From Nereida ignava (lineage in GTDB: Bacteria > Pseudomonadota > Alphaproteobacteria > Rhodobacterales > Rhodobacteraceae), in contig NZ_CVPC01000008.1 in NCBI RefSeq assembly GCF_001049735.1, forward strand, positions 22,807-86,806: a DNA stretch of 64,000 bases. The letters are read 5' to 3'. The first letter of the stretch is position 1; every line of letters starts with the position of its first letter. Position numbers and translations under genes: made by a program. The notes below the pieces were generated by a model, which saw only the letters and a program-made list of their open reading frames with translations, was not told the origin of the DNA and searched no databases. Of the stretch, positions 27,623 to 37,491 are shown one piece after another.

Positions 27623-28939
27623 ATGTGGGCGAAAGTTATCTTGGCGTGTGCGTTGTGTATTGCCGCCATCCCCAGTTACGCCGTGACATTGCTGCGCGAC
27701 GCAGAAGTTGAACGCGGCCTGCGGTCGATTGCGCAGCCCATTTTCCAAGCCGCTGGCCTAAGTGCGTCACGGACCAAAATTCTGCTGGTCGACAACCAAT
27801 CGCTCAATGCGTTTGTGATTGATGGCTCGGCTATTTTTATCCATTCAGGTCTGATCATGCGCATGGGCCGCGTCGAGGAATTGCAGGCCGTTATCGCACA
27901 TGAAGCGGCCCACATTGCCAACGGGCATCTGGCACGCCGCGCCGCCAACTTTCAAAACGCGCGCACCGCTGCGGGCATCGGAACGGCTTTGTCATTGATC
28001 GTCGGAGCCGCAGCAGGCAACCCCGAGGCAGGTGCGGCTGCCGCTGTCGGTTCATCAGGGTCCGCTCTTCGCCGCTTTTTCGGCCACACCCGCGCCGAAG
28101 AAAGCAGCGCCGATCAATCCGGAGGCCGCTATATGGTGCGCGCAGGGATTGACCCAAGTGCCGCCGTTGATGTGATGCGCCTTTTTCGCGGGCAAGAGGC
28201 GCTAAACATTGGACGTCAGGACCCTTATGTGCGCACCCATCCGCTGACCCGTGACCGTATTCGGGCCCTTGAAGCATTTGCCGCAGGCAACGCGGGAGAC
28301 TACCCAACCCCTGCACTAAACGCCGCGTGGTTCGAGATTATCCAAGGCAAGATCAGCGCCTACTCCCGCGCACCAAGCTGGACGTTGCGCCGGACCCGCG
28401 GCAAGAACGACCACGTCGCGCTGATGCGCCAAGCAATTGCCCACCACCGCAAACCCGACCGCGACAAAACCCGCGCCACACTAAAGCGTCTTGTCGCCAA
28501 AGCACCGGATAACCCTTACGTGCACGAACTTGACGGACAACTGAAACTGGAAGGCCGTGACTTTAACGCGGCCGTTGCTGCCTACGGCCGCGCTGTGCGC
28601 CTTGCACCAAATGAGCCACTTATTCTGGGCGGCTACGGGCGCGCTCTGCTGGCGGTGGGTCAAAATGCGAAGGCCCGCGACACACTTGAACGGGCGCGCG
28701 CACGCGACCCTCTTGATGGGCGCATTTTGCGTGATCTTGGTACCGCTTACGCCAAAACCGGAAACAACGGGATGGCGTCCCTTAGCATTGCCGAACGCTA
28801 TGCGTTGCGGGGCCGTTTGAAAGACGCCGCCATACATGCAAATCGTGCAGTAGGGTTGTTGCCCCGTGGCTCTGCCCCTTGGCAACGGGCCAATGATGTG
28901 CTTGCTGCTGCCAAGACCTCAGAAAAAGGAAAACGTTGA
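27623..28939 (+). CDS. Periplasmic M48 metalloprotease with TPR repeats (BepA-like)
   Basis: A 438-residue secreted protein: signal peptide (1-20), M48 zinc-protease domain with HEAAH (93-97) and the third ligand region AEESSADQSG, and C-terminal TPR repeats (about 300-430). BepA-type proteins degrade or assist outer-membrane beta-barrel assembly in the periplasm. The DsbA-like gene begins at its stop codon (TGATG), so the two are coupled, matching a role in envelope protein quality control. Confidence 0.93.
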   Translation: MWAKVILACALCIAAIPSYAVTLLRDAEVERGLRSIAQPIFQAAGLSASRTKILLVDNQSLNAFVIDGSAIFIHSGLIMRMGRVEELQAVIAHEAAHIANGHLARRAANFQNARTAAGIGTALSLIVGAAAGNPEAGAAAAVGSSGSALRRFFGHTRAEESSADQSGGRYMVRAGIDPSAAVDVMRLFRGQEALNIGRQDPYVRTHPLTRDRIRALEAFAAGNAGDYPTPALNAAWFEIIQGKISAYSRAPSWTLRRTRGKNDHVALMRQAIAHHRKPDRDKTRATLKRLVAKAPDNPYVHELDGQLKLEGRDFNAAVAAYGRAVRLAPNEPLILGGYGRALLAVGQNAKARDTLERARARDPLDGRILRDLGTAYAKTGNNGMASLSIAERYALRGRLKDAAIHANRAVGLLPRGSAPWQRANDVLAAAKTSEKGKR

Positions 28940-29694
28940 TGATCCGCCAAACTGCCAAAGCCCTCGCCTTTACGGTGGGAACCGCCCTGCTGGGAACTGC
29001 CGCACAGGCAACTGATTTATCTGCGTTAACCCCCGCTGAACGGGCTGATTTTCGGGCCGAAGTTCGCGCCTACCTACTCGAGAACCCAGATGTGTTGATG
29101 GAAGCTTTTGCAGTTTTGGAGCAACGCCAAGCGCAACAAGCCGCCCAAAACGATGCGCAGCTTTTAGCCGTAAACGCCAAGGCGCTTTATGAAGACCCCA
29201 ACGCATGGGTCGGCGGCAACCCTGAGGGTGATGTGACGATCGTTGAGTTTATCGACTACCGCTGTGGCTACTGCCGCAAAGCGCACTCGGAAGTTGAGCA
29301 GCTGGTCCAATCGGACAAAAACATCCGCCTCATCGTGAAAGAATTCCCGATCTTGGGCCAAGACAGTCTACGCAGTTCGCAATTTGCGATTGCTGTAAAG
29401 CTTCTGCATGGAAATGACGCCTACAAACTGGCCCATGATGCGCTGATTAGCCTGAAGCAAGGGACGTCTGACACCACGTTGAGCCGTCTTGCAAGCAGCC
29501 TTGGCTTCAACGGTGATGAGGTGCTAGCAAAGATGAACGGTGTGGAGGTCAAGGCGATCATCGATGACAACCGTCTGCTGGGCCAGCGTCTATCCATCAC
29601 GGGCACGCCGACATTTGTGATGGGTGATCAAATGGTACGCGGTTATGTCCCCTTGGACGGGATGCGCAATATCGTGGGCCAGGAACGCAGCTAA
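28939..29694 (+). CDS. DsbA-family thiol-disulphide oxidoreductase
   Basis: A 251-residue exported protein: signal peptide (cleavage near ALLGTAAQA, about 24), an N-terminal helix with PDVLMEAFAVLEQRQAQ (a feature of Com1/ScsC-like DsbA relatives that oligomerise), and a DsbA thioredoxin fold with active site Cys109-Gly-Tyr-Cys112. The cis-Pro loop is in LSITGTPTFVMG. The start is the ATG overlapping the stop of the M48 gene; a TTG one codon earlier is the alternative. It and the convergent histidine kinase share their stop codons by 4 bp. Confidence 0.93.
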   Translation: MIRQTAKALAFTVGTALLGTAAQATDLSALTPAERADFRAEVRAYLLENPDVLMEAFAVLEQRQAQQAAQNDAQLLAVNAKALYEDPNAWVGGNPEGDVTIVEFIDYRCGYCRKAHSEVEQLVQSDKNIRLIVKEFPILGQDSLRSSQFAIAVKLLHGNDAYKLAHDALISLKQGTSDTTLSRLASSLGFNGDEVLAKMNGVEVKAIIDDNRLLGQRLSITGTPTFVMGDQMVRGYVPLDGMRNIVGQERS

Positions 29695-30995
29695 GCGGCG
29701 GACACGGGCATCGGAAGTTCATCACCGGTGTAGACGGGAAAATGCAGGCCTACACGGGTACCCTCGCCCACTGTGCTGACCAGATCGAGGCGGCCATTTG
29801 ACTGCTCCATAAAGCCGCGCGCCATGGACAGACCCAAACCGGACCCCTCGCCGACTGGCTTGGTGGTGAAATACGGCTCGAACACTTTTTCCAGCAAATG
29901 CGGCTCGATCCCATTTCCGGTGTCACTAATCCAAAGGCTGAGTGTTTCTTGATCCAGTAGGCGGGTTGCACTTGCATCAATCATGATGTGCCCCCCGTTT
30001 CTCATGGCATCGCGGGCATTAAGGATCAGGTTTAGCACAACCGTTTCAAGCTTACCTGCATCCACGTAAATCGCGGGCAGTCCCGTAAAGATGCCAAGTA
30101 CAATCTGATGTCGGTCGCCCAGCAAACGTGCCGCAAGGGTGGTGACCGTGTCACAAATCTCGCTGACAGAGGTCTTGCGCGGCAAAAGGGTTGAACGGCG
30201 CGAAAAGGCCAGTAACTGGCTTGTCAGATCTGCCCCGCGCCACGCCGCGTCCTCGGCCTCACGCAGCAGTATTTCCAACTCCCACGGGTTCTTGGCCGTA
30301 TTGCGCATCTCAAGGTTGCCCAAAATCACTGCGAGCAAATTGTTGAAATCATGGGCAACACCACCCGTCAGTTGCCCCACCGCACGCAAACGGTCTGCAT
30401 CACGCTCGCCTTCCTGAACGATGGTGATGGTGTCGCGAAATTTCGACAATCTAAGCACAGCATAAGCAAGATACATCCCAAAGCCAGCCACTGAAACGGC
30501 CATGATTAGACCATTTGGGTAAAACCCAACCCGCGCTGAATGCACAGCCCCCATGCCAGCCGCACATAGGATCAAAAGCATCAGTTCAAGGCGCAAAAAC
30601 GTCGTTGTCATCGCCCTCATGGAGACCAGTCGCGCAGTCTCACCCGCAAACAACAGCATCCCCAACACCTGTGCTGTGGGTTGCGGGTAGGCGAACAGAT
30701 ACAAGATCAGGCCAAGCAGGATGATGACCGTGACCGCAAACAAAAAGCCAACCCACAAAAACAGCCCAAAGCTGACGTACCGCGGCATCAAGCTGACCGT
30801 GGTCGCATATACAACAACCGCAATTCCGTACGCGCCGAACATCAGCACAAACGCCGCATCATCCAGCCAAAAAGACAACATAATTGAGGCTGTCGCCATG
30901 ATCGGAAGGCGCAGCCACATCTCGGGATTGCTAAAATTATCGTTGGACTTTACGCCGCGCAAATCAAAGCGACGCTGCACTAAATTAACTACCAT
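29691..30995 (-). CDS. Orphan sensor histidine kinase
   Basis: A 434-residue membrane histidine kinase: about six hydrophobic segments (residues 30-190) and then a HisKA-HATPase core with H-box GGVAHDFNNLLAVILGN, N-box NLILNARDAMRNGG, G1 ISDTGNGI and G2 GEGSGLGLSMARGFME. It carries no periplasmic sensory domain, PAS domain or receiver, and no response-regulator gene is next to it. The start is ATG 30995 (a GTG lies one codon upstream). A perfect 12-bp palindrome sits 25 bp upstream of the start. The stop overlaps that of the convergent DsbA-like gene. Confidence 0.92.
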   Translation of the reverse strand: MVVNLVQRRFDLRGVKSNDNFSNPEMWLRLPIMATASIMLSFWLDDAAFVLMFGAYGIAVVVYATTVSLMPRYVSFGLFLWVGFLFAVTVIILLGLILYLFAYPQPTAQVLGMLLFAGETARLVSMRAMTTTFLRLELMLLILCAAGMGAVHSARVGFYPNGLIMAVSVAGFGMYLAYAVLRLSKFRDTITIVQEGERDADRLRAVGQLTGGVAHDFNNLLAVILGNLEMRNTAKNPWELEILLREAEDAAWRGADLTSQLLAFSRRSTLLPRKTSVSEICDTVTTLAARLLGDRHQIVLGIFTGLPAIYVDAGKLETVVLNLILNARDAMRNGGHIMIDASATRLLDQETLSLWISDTGNGIEPHLLEKVFEPYFTTKPVGEGSGLGLSMARGFMEQSNGRLDLVSTVGEGTRVGLHFPVYTGDELPMPVSAA

Positions 30996-31019
30996 CACGC
31001 AGCAGTTTATACACCGCTT

Positions 31020-31031
31020 TGACAGCTGTCA
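31020..31031 (-). promoter_or_regulatory. Perfect palindrome TGACAGCTGTCA upstream of the histidine kinase
   Basis: A 12-bp perfect inverted repeat 25 bp upstream of the kinase start codon, where an operator or promoter element is expected. No regulator can be named from sequence. Confidence 0.4.
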
Positions 31032-31057
31032 GATGTTAATTACGCGCAATTTGAAAG

Positions 31058-32179
31058 TTATTCGGCGGCAGGTTGATCCGCTTCAATCGCCTCTGCACGT
31101 TTTTCAACTTGCGCAACGATATGATCGACCATTTCCGCGTTGTTCATCTTGTGACTGGCCTTACCCGCCAGATAAACCATACCGCTACCCGCGCCGCCAC
31201 CGGTAAACCCGACATCGGTCATCAGCGCTTCGCCGGGCCCGTTCACGACACACCCAATAATCGACAGCGACATCGGCGTTTTGATATGTTCAAGGCGGCG
31301 CTCAAGGGTCTCAACGGTTTTGATCACGTCAAAGCCTTGGCGAGCACAACTGGGGCACGAGATAATATTAACGCCGCGGTGGCGTAGACCCAGTGATTTT
31401 AGAATTTCAAAACCGACTTTGACTTCCTCAACAGGATCGGCAGACAGGCTGACGCGAATGGTGTCACCTATGCCCATCCACAACAGATTGCCCAAGCCAA
31501 TCGCCGATTTGATGGTGCCGCTGACCAAGCCACCTGCCTCAGTAATCCCAAGGTGGATCGGCGCATCCGTTGCATCCGCTAGCTTCTGGTAGGCGGCAGC
31601 AGACATAAAGACGTCACTGGCTTTGCAGCTGATCTTGAATTCGTGAAAGTCGTTGTCTTGCAGAATTTTGATATGATCGAGACCACTTTCAACCATCGCA
31701 TCGGGGCACGGCTCGCCGTATTTCTCAAGTAAATGCTTTTCCAGACTACCCGCGTTGACACCAATCCGAATTGAACAACTGTGGTCGCGTGCCGCTTTGA
31801 TAACTTCCTTGACCCGCTTTTCATCGCCGATATTGCCCGGATTAATCCGCAGACACGCGGCACCAGCCTCAGCCGCCTCAATGCCGCGTTTATAATGAAA
31901 GTGAATATCCGCAACGATCGGCACGGGGCTTTCGCGGCAAATCTCTTTCAACGCTTTTGACGACGCCTCATCAGGCACCGAAACGCGCACAATATCAGCA
32001 CCCGCCTCAGCCGCCGCCTGTACTTGCGCGATGGTACCTTTGATATCCGTGGTCAGCGTGTTCGTCATGGTTTGCACCGCAATCGGCGCATCGCCCCCCA
32101 CCGGAACCGAGCCCACCATAATCTGGCGGCTCTTGCGACGGTAAATGTTTTTCCATGGACGAACGTGATTGATGGACAT
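31058..32179 (-). CDS. ispG: 4-hydroxy-3-methylbut-2-enyl diphosphate synthase
   Basis: IspG (GcpE) makes HMBPP in the MEP isoprenoid pathway with a [4Fe-4S] cluster. The 373-residue product has the N-terminal TIM barrel ([15 protein letters not shown]) and the iron-sulphur Cys residues in SCPSCARQ and [13 protein letters not shown] 32179 ([12 protein letters not shown]) follows an AAGG site. It lies next to the RodZ-like gene, an arrangement also seen in Escherichia coli, where rodZ and ispG are neighbours, which supports both calls. Confidence 0.97.
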   Translation of the reverse strand: MSINHVRPWKNIYRRKSRQIMVGSVPVGGDAPIAVQTMTNTLTTDIKGTIAQVQAAAEAGADIVRVSVPDEASSKALKEICRESPVPIVADIHFHYKRGIEAAEAGAACLRINPGNIGDEKRVKEVIKAARDHSCSIRIGVNAGSLEKHLLEKYGEPCPDAMVESGLDHIKILQDNDFHEFKISCKASDVFMSAAAYQKLADATDAPIHLGITEAGGLVSGTIKSAIGLGNLLWMGIGDTIRVSLSADPVEEVKVGFEILKSLGLRHRGVNIISCPSCARQGFDVIKTVETLERRLEHIKTPMSLSIIGCVVNGPGEALMTDVGFTGGGAGSGMVYLAGKASHKMNNAEMVDHIVAQVEKRAEAIEADQPAAE

Positions 32180-32325
32180 CTGGCGGCCTTCTTTAAGTGT
32201 CAACCTTACCTTACAGTGCCGCGCGGGCAAGCGCCACGTCAGAGTTCACCGCAAGCGGATTTTCTGCACAGTGATACGAAATTTCACGCCAGAGAAAAGT
32301 GGAATTTAGCACCTTAGCCAGCCGT

Positions 32326-33867
32326 CTATTGATCAAGCAGCGCTTTCAATGACGGTGATGCGTCCGTGTCCACAACCGAATATTTCGCACTGATATCTGA
32401 AGCCGTAAGCGACACATTGCGCGCAGTTGCCGAACCGGAGCCAACAGGGCCAACCAGCGCGTCACCAAGCTTGAGGTAGAGCGCGCCTGAATTACCTGCC
32501 CGCAACAGCGGAGCGTCCACATCCGCAGGAAGAGTGTATTGCTCGCCGGGCTGCAAAGTCTTTTCAAACACGCGCGTTCCTTTTGCATCCGTAATGCGAA
32601 CCCATGAAGGTTGCGATGCAACAAGGCTTACACTGCCTTTTGCCACAGCGATGCTCTCAATAGGGCGGGTGCGCGGGCGCGGCAAAACATCAGGCGCATC
32701 AAGGTTTTCAAGCAGTGCGAAGAGCTCACTATCCTCCAGAGGGTCAGCAACAGAATAGGCTGCACTCAGGTCAGCAGACGCAAGCTGCACATTGTTTACA
32801 GTCGTTGCGCCCTGCCCTGCGGGCCCAACGATTTGTCCGTTCACCTTGAAATAAAGCGACCCCGAATTGCCTGCCCGCAAAACGGGTGTCTCTTCGGTCA
32901 CTGGCAGCGCATAGTTTTCACCTTTTTCGAGGACTTTCTCAAACAAGATAGAACCATCGGCGCTTCGCACGCGCACCCATGTTGGGTTCACGGCAAACAG
33001 AACCACTTCCGGCGCGGGTCCGTCTACGACCTGAACCTGCGGGGCCTCCGCGGGCACATTCAAGGCGGCAAAATCAACACCACCTGTGGCAAATGTTCCG
33101 ACTGTGCCTGGATCAATTGTAGCAATCGGCGCGTCACGCGGGGTGAAGACTGGCACATCAAGCGCCTCGGGGCGGTACAGCCGGTCTAGCGCATCGTTAT
33201 TGCGCGTCGGCGCAAGTGCAGCGGTTTGGGTGCCAGAGCCAGACGCGCCAGTATTTAGCTGCGGCGCAGGAGCAAGAGGGTCGATGCTTGAGGCGACTAC
33301 GGGGGTCTGTTCAACCGGTGTGAATTCAACTTGCTGGACTTGGCGCAAAATGGACATGCCACCGAAACCCATACCACCAATTAGCGCAATCATAACGGCG
33401 ACAGTACCAATGGCACCCGCATCAATACGCGCAAAAAATGGGTCGGCTTTGGGCACAAACGGCGTAGCAGGGTCGTTGAATACATTACGGTGTGCTGAGG
33501 CGGCCAAGGGGGCTACGGGACGCGGGCTTGACGCTTCAGACGACATCCCGTGCGCCGTGGTAAAACCGCTTTCCTCACAAAACTTCTGAAAGGCCCACTC
33601 GGGGTCCATCTGTAAATAGCGTGCGTAGGAGCGCACATAGCCTGCGATGAAACCGGGGCTATCAAACTCGGTGGGATCACAGTTTTCGATTGCAGAAATA
33701 TAACCTGCTTTGATCTTAAGCTCACGCTGTACATCAAGAAGGGATTTTCCAAGGGTAGCCCGCTCGCCGCGCATCATGTCGCCGAGCTGGAGCTCGAAAT
33801 CATCAAACCCTTTTGGGGCGACGATTTCTTCTTCGACATCCTGCGGTGCAAAAATGCGCCCGATCAT
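32326..33867 (-). CDS. rodZ: RodZ-like cell-shape protein with two C-terminal DUF4115 repeats
   Basis: A 513-residue protein: cytoplasmic helix-turn-helix domain (about 10-80, GERATLGKSLLDVQRELKIK ... YISAIENCDP), a low-complexity linker, one membrane span (about 145-170) and a periplasmic part. The periplasmic part contains two similar copies of the RodZ C-terminal domain, beginning FAVNPTWVRVRSADG and LVASQPSWVRITDAKG, each containing LRAGNSG. RodZ links MreB to the cell wall. The ATG at 33867 (MIGRIFAPQ) is preferred because the preceding 18 residues of the open frame look non-coding. It is followed by ispG. Confidence 0.9.
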   Translation of the reverse strand: MIGRIFAPQDVEEEIVAPKGFDDFELQLGDMMRGERATLGKSLLDVQRELKIKAGYISAIENCDPTEFDSPGFIAGYVRSYARYLQMDPEWAFQKFCEESGFTTAHGMSSEASSPRPVAPLAASAHRNVFNDPATPFVPKADPFFARIDAGAIGTVAVMIALIGGMGFGGMSILRQVQQVEFTPVEQTPVVASSIDPLAPAPQLNTGASGSGTQTAALAPTRNNDALDRLYRPEALDVPVFTPRDAPIATIDPGTVGTFATGGVDFAALNVPAEAPQVQVVDGPAPEVVLFAVNPTWVRVRSADGSILFEKVLEKGENYALPVTEETPVLRAGNSGSLYFKVNGQIVGPAGQGATTVNNVQLASADLSAAYSVADPLEDSELFALLENLDAPDVLPRPRTRPIESIAVAKGSVSLVASQPSWVRITDAKGTRVFEKTLQPGEQYTLPADVDAPLLRAGNSGALYLKLGDALVGPVGSGSATARNVSLTASDISAKYSVVDTDASPSLKALLDQ

Positions 33868-33972
33868 ACACTGCCCTACCACAATTACCAAAATCGCACG
33901 CGCGATTCGAGGCGTCCCCACGCCATTGAAAACTTAATAACACATAACGAACAGGATTACAGCAGTATGTTT

Positions 33973-35196
33973 CTAACCGGTTAAGTCAGCACGATTCAGC
34001 GCACAATGGGACCACAGACTGTCCAATGCGCCTACTAATGCATCAATTTCTGAACGCCCATGAACAGGTGACGGCGTAAAGCGCAGACGCTCGGTACCGC
34101 GCGGAACGGTTGGGAAATTAATGGGCTGCACGTAAATGCCATGATCTTGCAACAAGTGATCAGACAGCACTTTCGTATGCACCGGATCGCCCACGATCAG
34201 CGGCACAATGTGGCTGCCGTGGTCAATTACCGGCAGGCCAAGCGCCTTGAAGCGTGTCTTCAAAATAGCTGCTTGCGTCTGGTGGGCATCGCGCAGGTCT
34301 TGGCGGCGCTTCAGAACCTCCACTGACTTCGCCGCCCCCGCAGCAACCGCTGGCGGAAGTGAGGTCGTGAAAATAAAGCCCGGCGCATAGGAGCGTACCG
34401 CATCCGCCATCTTTGCAGAGGTCGCGATATAGCCGCCCATCACGCCGTACGCCTTAGCCAACGTGCCGTTGATAATATCGATCCGTCCCATCAACCCGTC
34501 ACGTTCCGCCACACCGCCACCGCGTGGGCCGTACATGCCAACGGCGTGCACTTCGTCGATGTAGGTCAGCGCGCCAAATTCGTCAGCAATGTCGCAGATT
34601 GCTTCGATTGGTGCAAAATCGCCATCCATTGAATAAATTGATTCGAACGCGATCAGTTTCGGTGTGTTCGCAGGCAGCGCAGTCAGTTGCGCACGTAAAT
34701 CATCCAAATCATTATGCTTGAAAATACGTTTGTCGCCACCATTGCGGCGAATGCCCTCAATCATAGACGCGTGGTTTAACGCATCAGACAAAATTACCAA
34801 TCCAGGGAACAGCTTGGGCAACGTTGAAAGTGTGGCATCATTCGCGATGTAGGCGGACGTGAACAGCAGCGCCGCTTCTTTGCCGTGAAGATCCGCCAAT
34901 TCCGCTTCAAGGCGTTTGTGATACACCGTCGTGCCAGAAATATTGCGCGTTCCACCAGAGCCGGCGCCCGTCGCATCAAGCGCTTCATGCATTGCGGTCA
35001 GCACTTCTTCGTTCTGCCCCATGCCCAAATAATCGTTGCCGCACCACACAGTGACGGGTTTGCGGCTACCGTCGGGATGTGTCCACTCAGCGTGCGGATA
35101 TTGCCCCCGCGTCCGTTCAATATCAATAAACGTGCGGTAACGGCCTTCGTCGTGAAGGCGTTGCAGGGCTGCATCTAGCTGTGTGTCAAACGTCAT
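33973..35196 (-). CDS. hemA: 5-aminolevulinate synthase
   Basis: HemA condenses glycine and succinyl-CoA to 5-aminolevulinate, the first step of haem and bacteriochlorophyll synthesis in the Shemin (C4) pathway, which is typical of alphaproteobacteria. The 407 residues match the family: [26 protein letters not shown] and pyridoxal Lys248 in [14 protein letters not shown]. An FNR-type TTG-N8-CAA sequence lies about 80 bp upstream, consistent with oxygen control known for hemA in Rhodobacter. A small secreted protein gene lies upstream on the same strand. Confidence 0.98.
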   Translation of the reverse strand: MTFDTQLDAALQRLHDEGRYRTFIDIERTRGQYPHAEWTHPDGSRKPVTVWCGNDYLGMGQNEEVLTAMHEALDATGAGSGGTRNISGTTVYHKRLEAELADLHGKEAALLFTSAYIANDATLSTLPKLFPGLVILSDALNHASMIEGIRRNGGDKRIFKHNDLDDLRAQLTALPANTPKLIAFESIYSMDGDFAPIEAICDIADEFGALTYIDEVHAVGMYGPRGGGVAERDGLMGRIDIINGTLAKAYGVMGGYIATSAKMADAVRSYAPGFIFTTSLPPAVAAGAAKSVEVLKRRQDLRDAHQTQAAILKTRFKALGLPVIDHGSHIVPLIVGDPVHTKVLSDHLLQDHGIYVQPINFPTVPRGTERLRFTPSPVHGRSEIDALVGALDSLWSHCALNRADLTG

Positions 35197-35271
35197 GTGT
35201 CTCTCCCGATGGGGCGCTTATAGGGTATATAGGGTCCAGAAATCCACTAGCACACGCTACATTTTGTCACT

Positions 35272-35285
35272 TTGCGCCAGATCAA
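35272..35285 (-). promoter_or_regulatory. Candidate FnrL-type site upstream of hemA
   Basis: TTGCGCCAGATCAA has the FNR core spacing TTG-N8-CAA and a perfect right half ATCAA, but the left half is TTGCG rather than TTGAT. It is centred about 82 bp before the hemA start. FnrL control of hemA is established in Rhodobacter; here it is inferred. Confidence 0.35.
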
Positions 35286-35860
35286 TCCTGAATAGCGATG
35301 ATACAGTCGTCCGTTTGGGCCTTCTCAGCACATGCACTCAGCGCCGCAGACGCGGCCCCTTCACTGGTTGCAACGATAAAAGTCCCCACTGTTGGAGAGA
35401 TCGCAAACGCCTTTTCACCGCGCACACGGCGGTACGATTTGCGCCAGGCTTCTGTAGCACCATGCGATAAAGTCAGCTCAACCGGCTCAAAGTTGCGCGG
35501 GCGCACCATTGCAACGACCTCGCAGGCGGTTTGCCCCCTTTTGGCCGCGTCGCAGGCTGACAGCGCTTTGGCGCGGGCAACGTCCATCGTGTGATCGTTT
35601 GCTGCGGCGATGGTAGCTGAGTTCAGGATCCCATCATCTGGTGATGCGGCAATTGCTGCGTAATACAACTGCTGTTCGGCCACTTGCTCAACCAACGCAG
35701 CATTGTCAGGTGTCAGCCAGTCGCGGGGGATCAACTCAACTTCACGGCCCTTTAGGCTGAACAATTGCGCTTTTGCCTCAGCATTACTGACCGGCTCTGC
35801 GCCTGCAACCACCCCAAATACACACAGCGAAAACACCCCAATCGCCCCAACAATACGCAT
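35282..35860 (-). CDS. Secreted protein of unknown function with two Cys-pair repeats
   Basis: A 192-residue exported protein with a signal peptide (ends near GVVAGAEPV). The mature part has two similar segments, AKALSACDAAKRGQTAC (about 114-130) and ASAALSACAEKAQTDDC (about 168-184), each Ala-Ala-Leu-Ser-Ala-Cys followed by a second Cys after 8 residues, which probably form disulphides. I do not recognise the family with confidence; the repeat pattern resembles that of DUF4189-like proteins. It precedes hemA on the same strand by about 85 bp, and its last codon lies inside the candidate FNR site. Confidence 0.75.
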   Translation of the reverse strand: MRIVGAIGVFSLCVFGVVAGAEPVSNAEAKAQLFSLKGREVELIPRDWLTPDNAALVEQVAEQQLYYAAIAASPDDGILNSATIAAANDHTMDVARAKALSACDAAKRGQTACEVVAMVRPRNFEPVELTLSHGATEAWRKSYRRVRGEKAFAISPTVGTFIVATSEGAASAALSACAEKAQTDDCIIAIQD

Positions 35861-35969
35861 GATTTCGCCCCTTTGTTCTCAATTTCTGTTACCCTATATC
35901 CTGTTTCTGGACAGGTCCACCAAAGGCTCCTAGGGTGCGGCAAAACTTAGCTAAAAATAAGGCGCTAGC

Positions 35970-37346
35970 ATGTCCAATCTCGATCCCGTCCTGTCACATA
36001 TCGACGAAAACCTCAGCGCTGCGACCGAGCGCCTTTTCGAATTGATGCGCATCCCGTCGATCTCAACAGACCCCGCTTTCAAAGAACACTGTGACGCAGC
36101 CGCGGATTGGCTGGTAAGTGATTTGGCTTCAATGGGTGTGACCGCAACAAAACGCGCAACACCAGGCCATCCAATGGTGGTTGGTCATACAAATGGGACG
36201 GGAAAACACGTCACATTTTATGGCCACTATGACGTGCAACCCGTTGATCCGCTTGACCTTTGGCATAGTGACCCCTTCGCTCCCGCGCTTGAGGATACAG
36301 ACGCGGGCAAAGTCATTCGCGGGCGCGGCGCGGCAGACGACAAAGGCCAATTAATGACCTTTGTGGAGGCATGTCGCGCGTGGATCGCTGTGCACGGCAG
36401 CCTGCCCATCAACGTCAGCTTTTTCTTTGAAGGCGAAGAAGAAAGCGGCTCGCCCTCTTTGATCCCGTTCATGCGCGAAAACAAAGACGAGCTGTCATCT
36501 GATCTGGCGCTGATCTGCGATACAGGCATGTTCGACCCCAAAACACCCGCTATCTCAACACAGTTGCGCGGCCTTTTGGGCGAAGAGCTTACCATCACCG
36601 GACCACGGATTGACCTTCATTCTGGCATGTATGGCGGGGCAGCCATTAACCCTATTCGCGTGCTGTCAAAAATCATTGCCTCCCTGCATGACGCTGAAGG
36701 GCGCGTGACTGTGCCCGGCTTTTATGAGGGCGTGCCTGAGATGTCGCCTGAACTACAAAAGCAGTGGGAAGATTTGAACTTTGATGATGCGGCGTTTCTT
36801 GAAGCGGTTGGCTTGTCTGAACTGGCGGGCGAGCACGGCAAAACCGCCCTTGAAATGTTATGGGCGCGCCCGACCTGTGAGGTGAACGGCATCAACGCGG
36901 GCTACACTGGCGACGGGTTCAAAACCGTGCTGCCCTCGAAAGCCAGCGCAAAGATCAGCTTCCGCCTTGTTGGCACCCAAGACCCCCACGCGATCCGTGA
37001 AGCGTTCCGCCAAATGGTACAAGACGCCTTACCTGCGGATTGTAGCGTTGAATTCAAAGGCCACGGAAATTCATCAGCCGTGCAAATGTCCACAGCCGAT
37101 CCAGCTTTTGAAAAAGCGCGCCTTGCGCTGTCGGATGAGTGGCCAAACCCTGCGGCGTTTGTGGGCTGCGGAGGCTCAATTCCGATCGCGGGACACTTCA
37201 AAACCGAATTGGACACAGACGCGATGCTGATTGGCTTTGGCCGCGATGATGATGCAATCCACTCACCCAACGAAAAATATGACCTTGAGAGCTTCCACAA
37301 AGGAATGCGCAGTTGGGCACGGGTGCTGGACGCGCTGTCACGGTAG
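35970..37346 (+). CDS. M20-family metallopeptidase (dipeptidase-like)
   Basis: A 458-residue cytoplasmic metallohydrolase of the ArgE/DapE/ACY1/CPG2 type. Zinc ligands and catalytic acids are in FYGHYDVQPVDP, RGAADDKGQL, FEGEEESGSPS, ICDTGMFD and the C-terminal AIHSPNEKYDL; the dimerisation domain occupies the middle. Its substrate (a dipeptide or an N-acyl amino acid) cannot be fixed. The ATG lies in GCTAGCATG. It diverges from the Cys-repeat protein and ends at a strong terminator. Confidence 0.93.
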   Translation: MSNLDPVLSHIDENLSAATERLFELMRIPSISTDPAFKEHCDAAADWLVSDLASMGVTATKRATPGHPMVVGHTNGTGKHVTFYGHYDVQPVDPLDLWHSDPFAPALEDTDAGKVIRGRGAADDKGQLMTFVEACRAWIAVHGSLPINVSFFFEGEEESGSPSLIPFMRENKDELSSDLALICDTGMFDPKTPAISTQLRGLLGEELTITGPRIDLHSGMYGGAAINPIRVLSKIIASLHDAEGRVTVPGFYEGVPEMSPELQKQWEDLNFDDAAFLEAVGLSELAGEHGKTALEMLWARPTCEVNGINAGYTGDGFKTVLPSKASAKISFRLVGTQDPHAIREAFRQMVQDALPADCSVEFKGHGNSSAVQMSTADPAFEKARLALSDEWPNPAAFVGCGGSIPIAGHFKTELDTDAMLIGFGRDDDAIHSPNEKYDLESFHKGMRSWARVLDALSR

Positions 37347-37372
37347 CTGAGCCCTTTTCTGCAAAACAAATC

Positions 37373-37406
37373 AAAGCGCGGTGGTGAACAACCATCGCGC
37401 TTTTTT
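37373..37406 (+). terminator. Strong terminator after the M20 peptidase
   Basis: A 13-bp stem (37373-37385 with 37391-37403, one G-U) with a 5-nt loop GAACA is followed by a T-run. Confidence 0.93.
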
Positions 37407-37491
37407 CATAAACGGTGAAAAACGCGCAGACTGAAACAACCAAAATATGATCATCCAATTGGAACTACTGATGTCTGAAAGAGGGTGAGAG

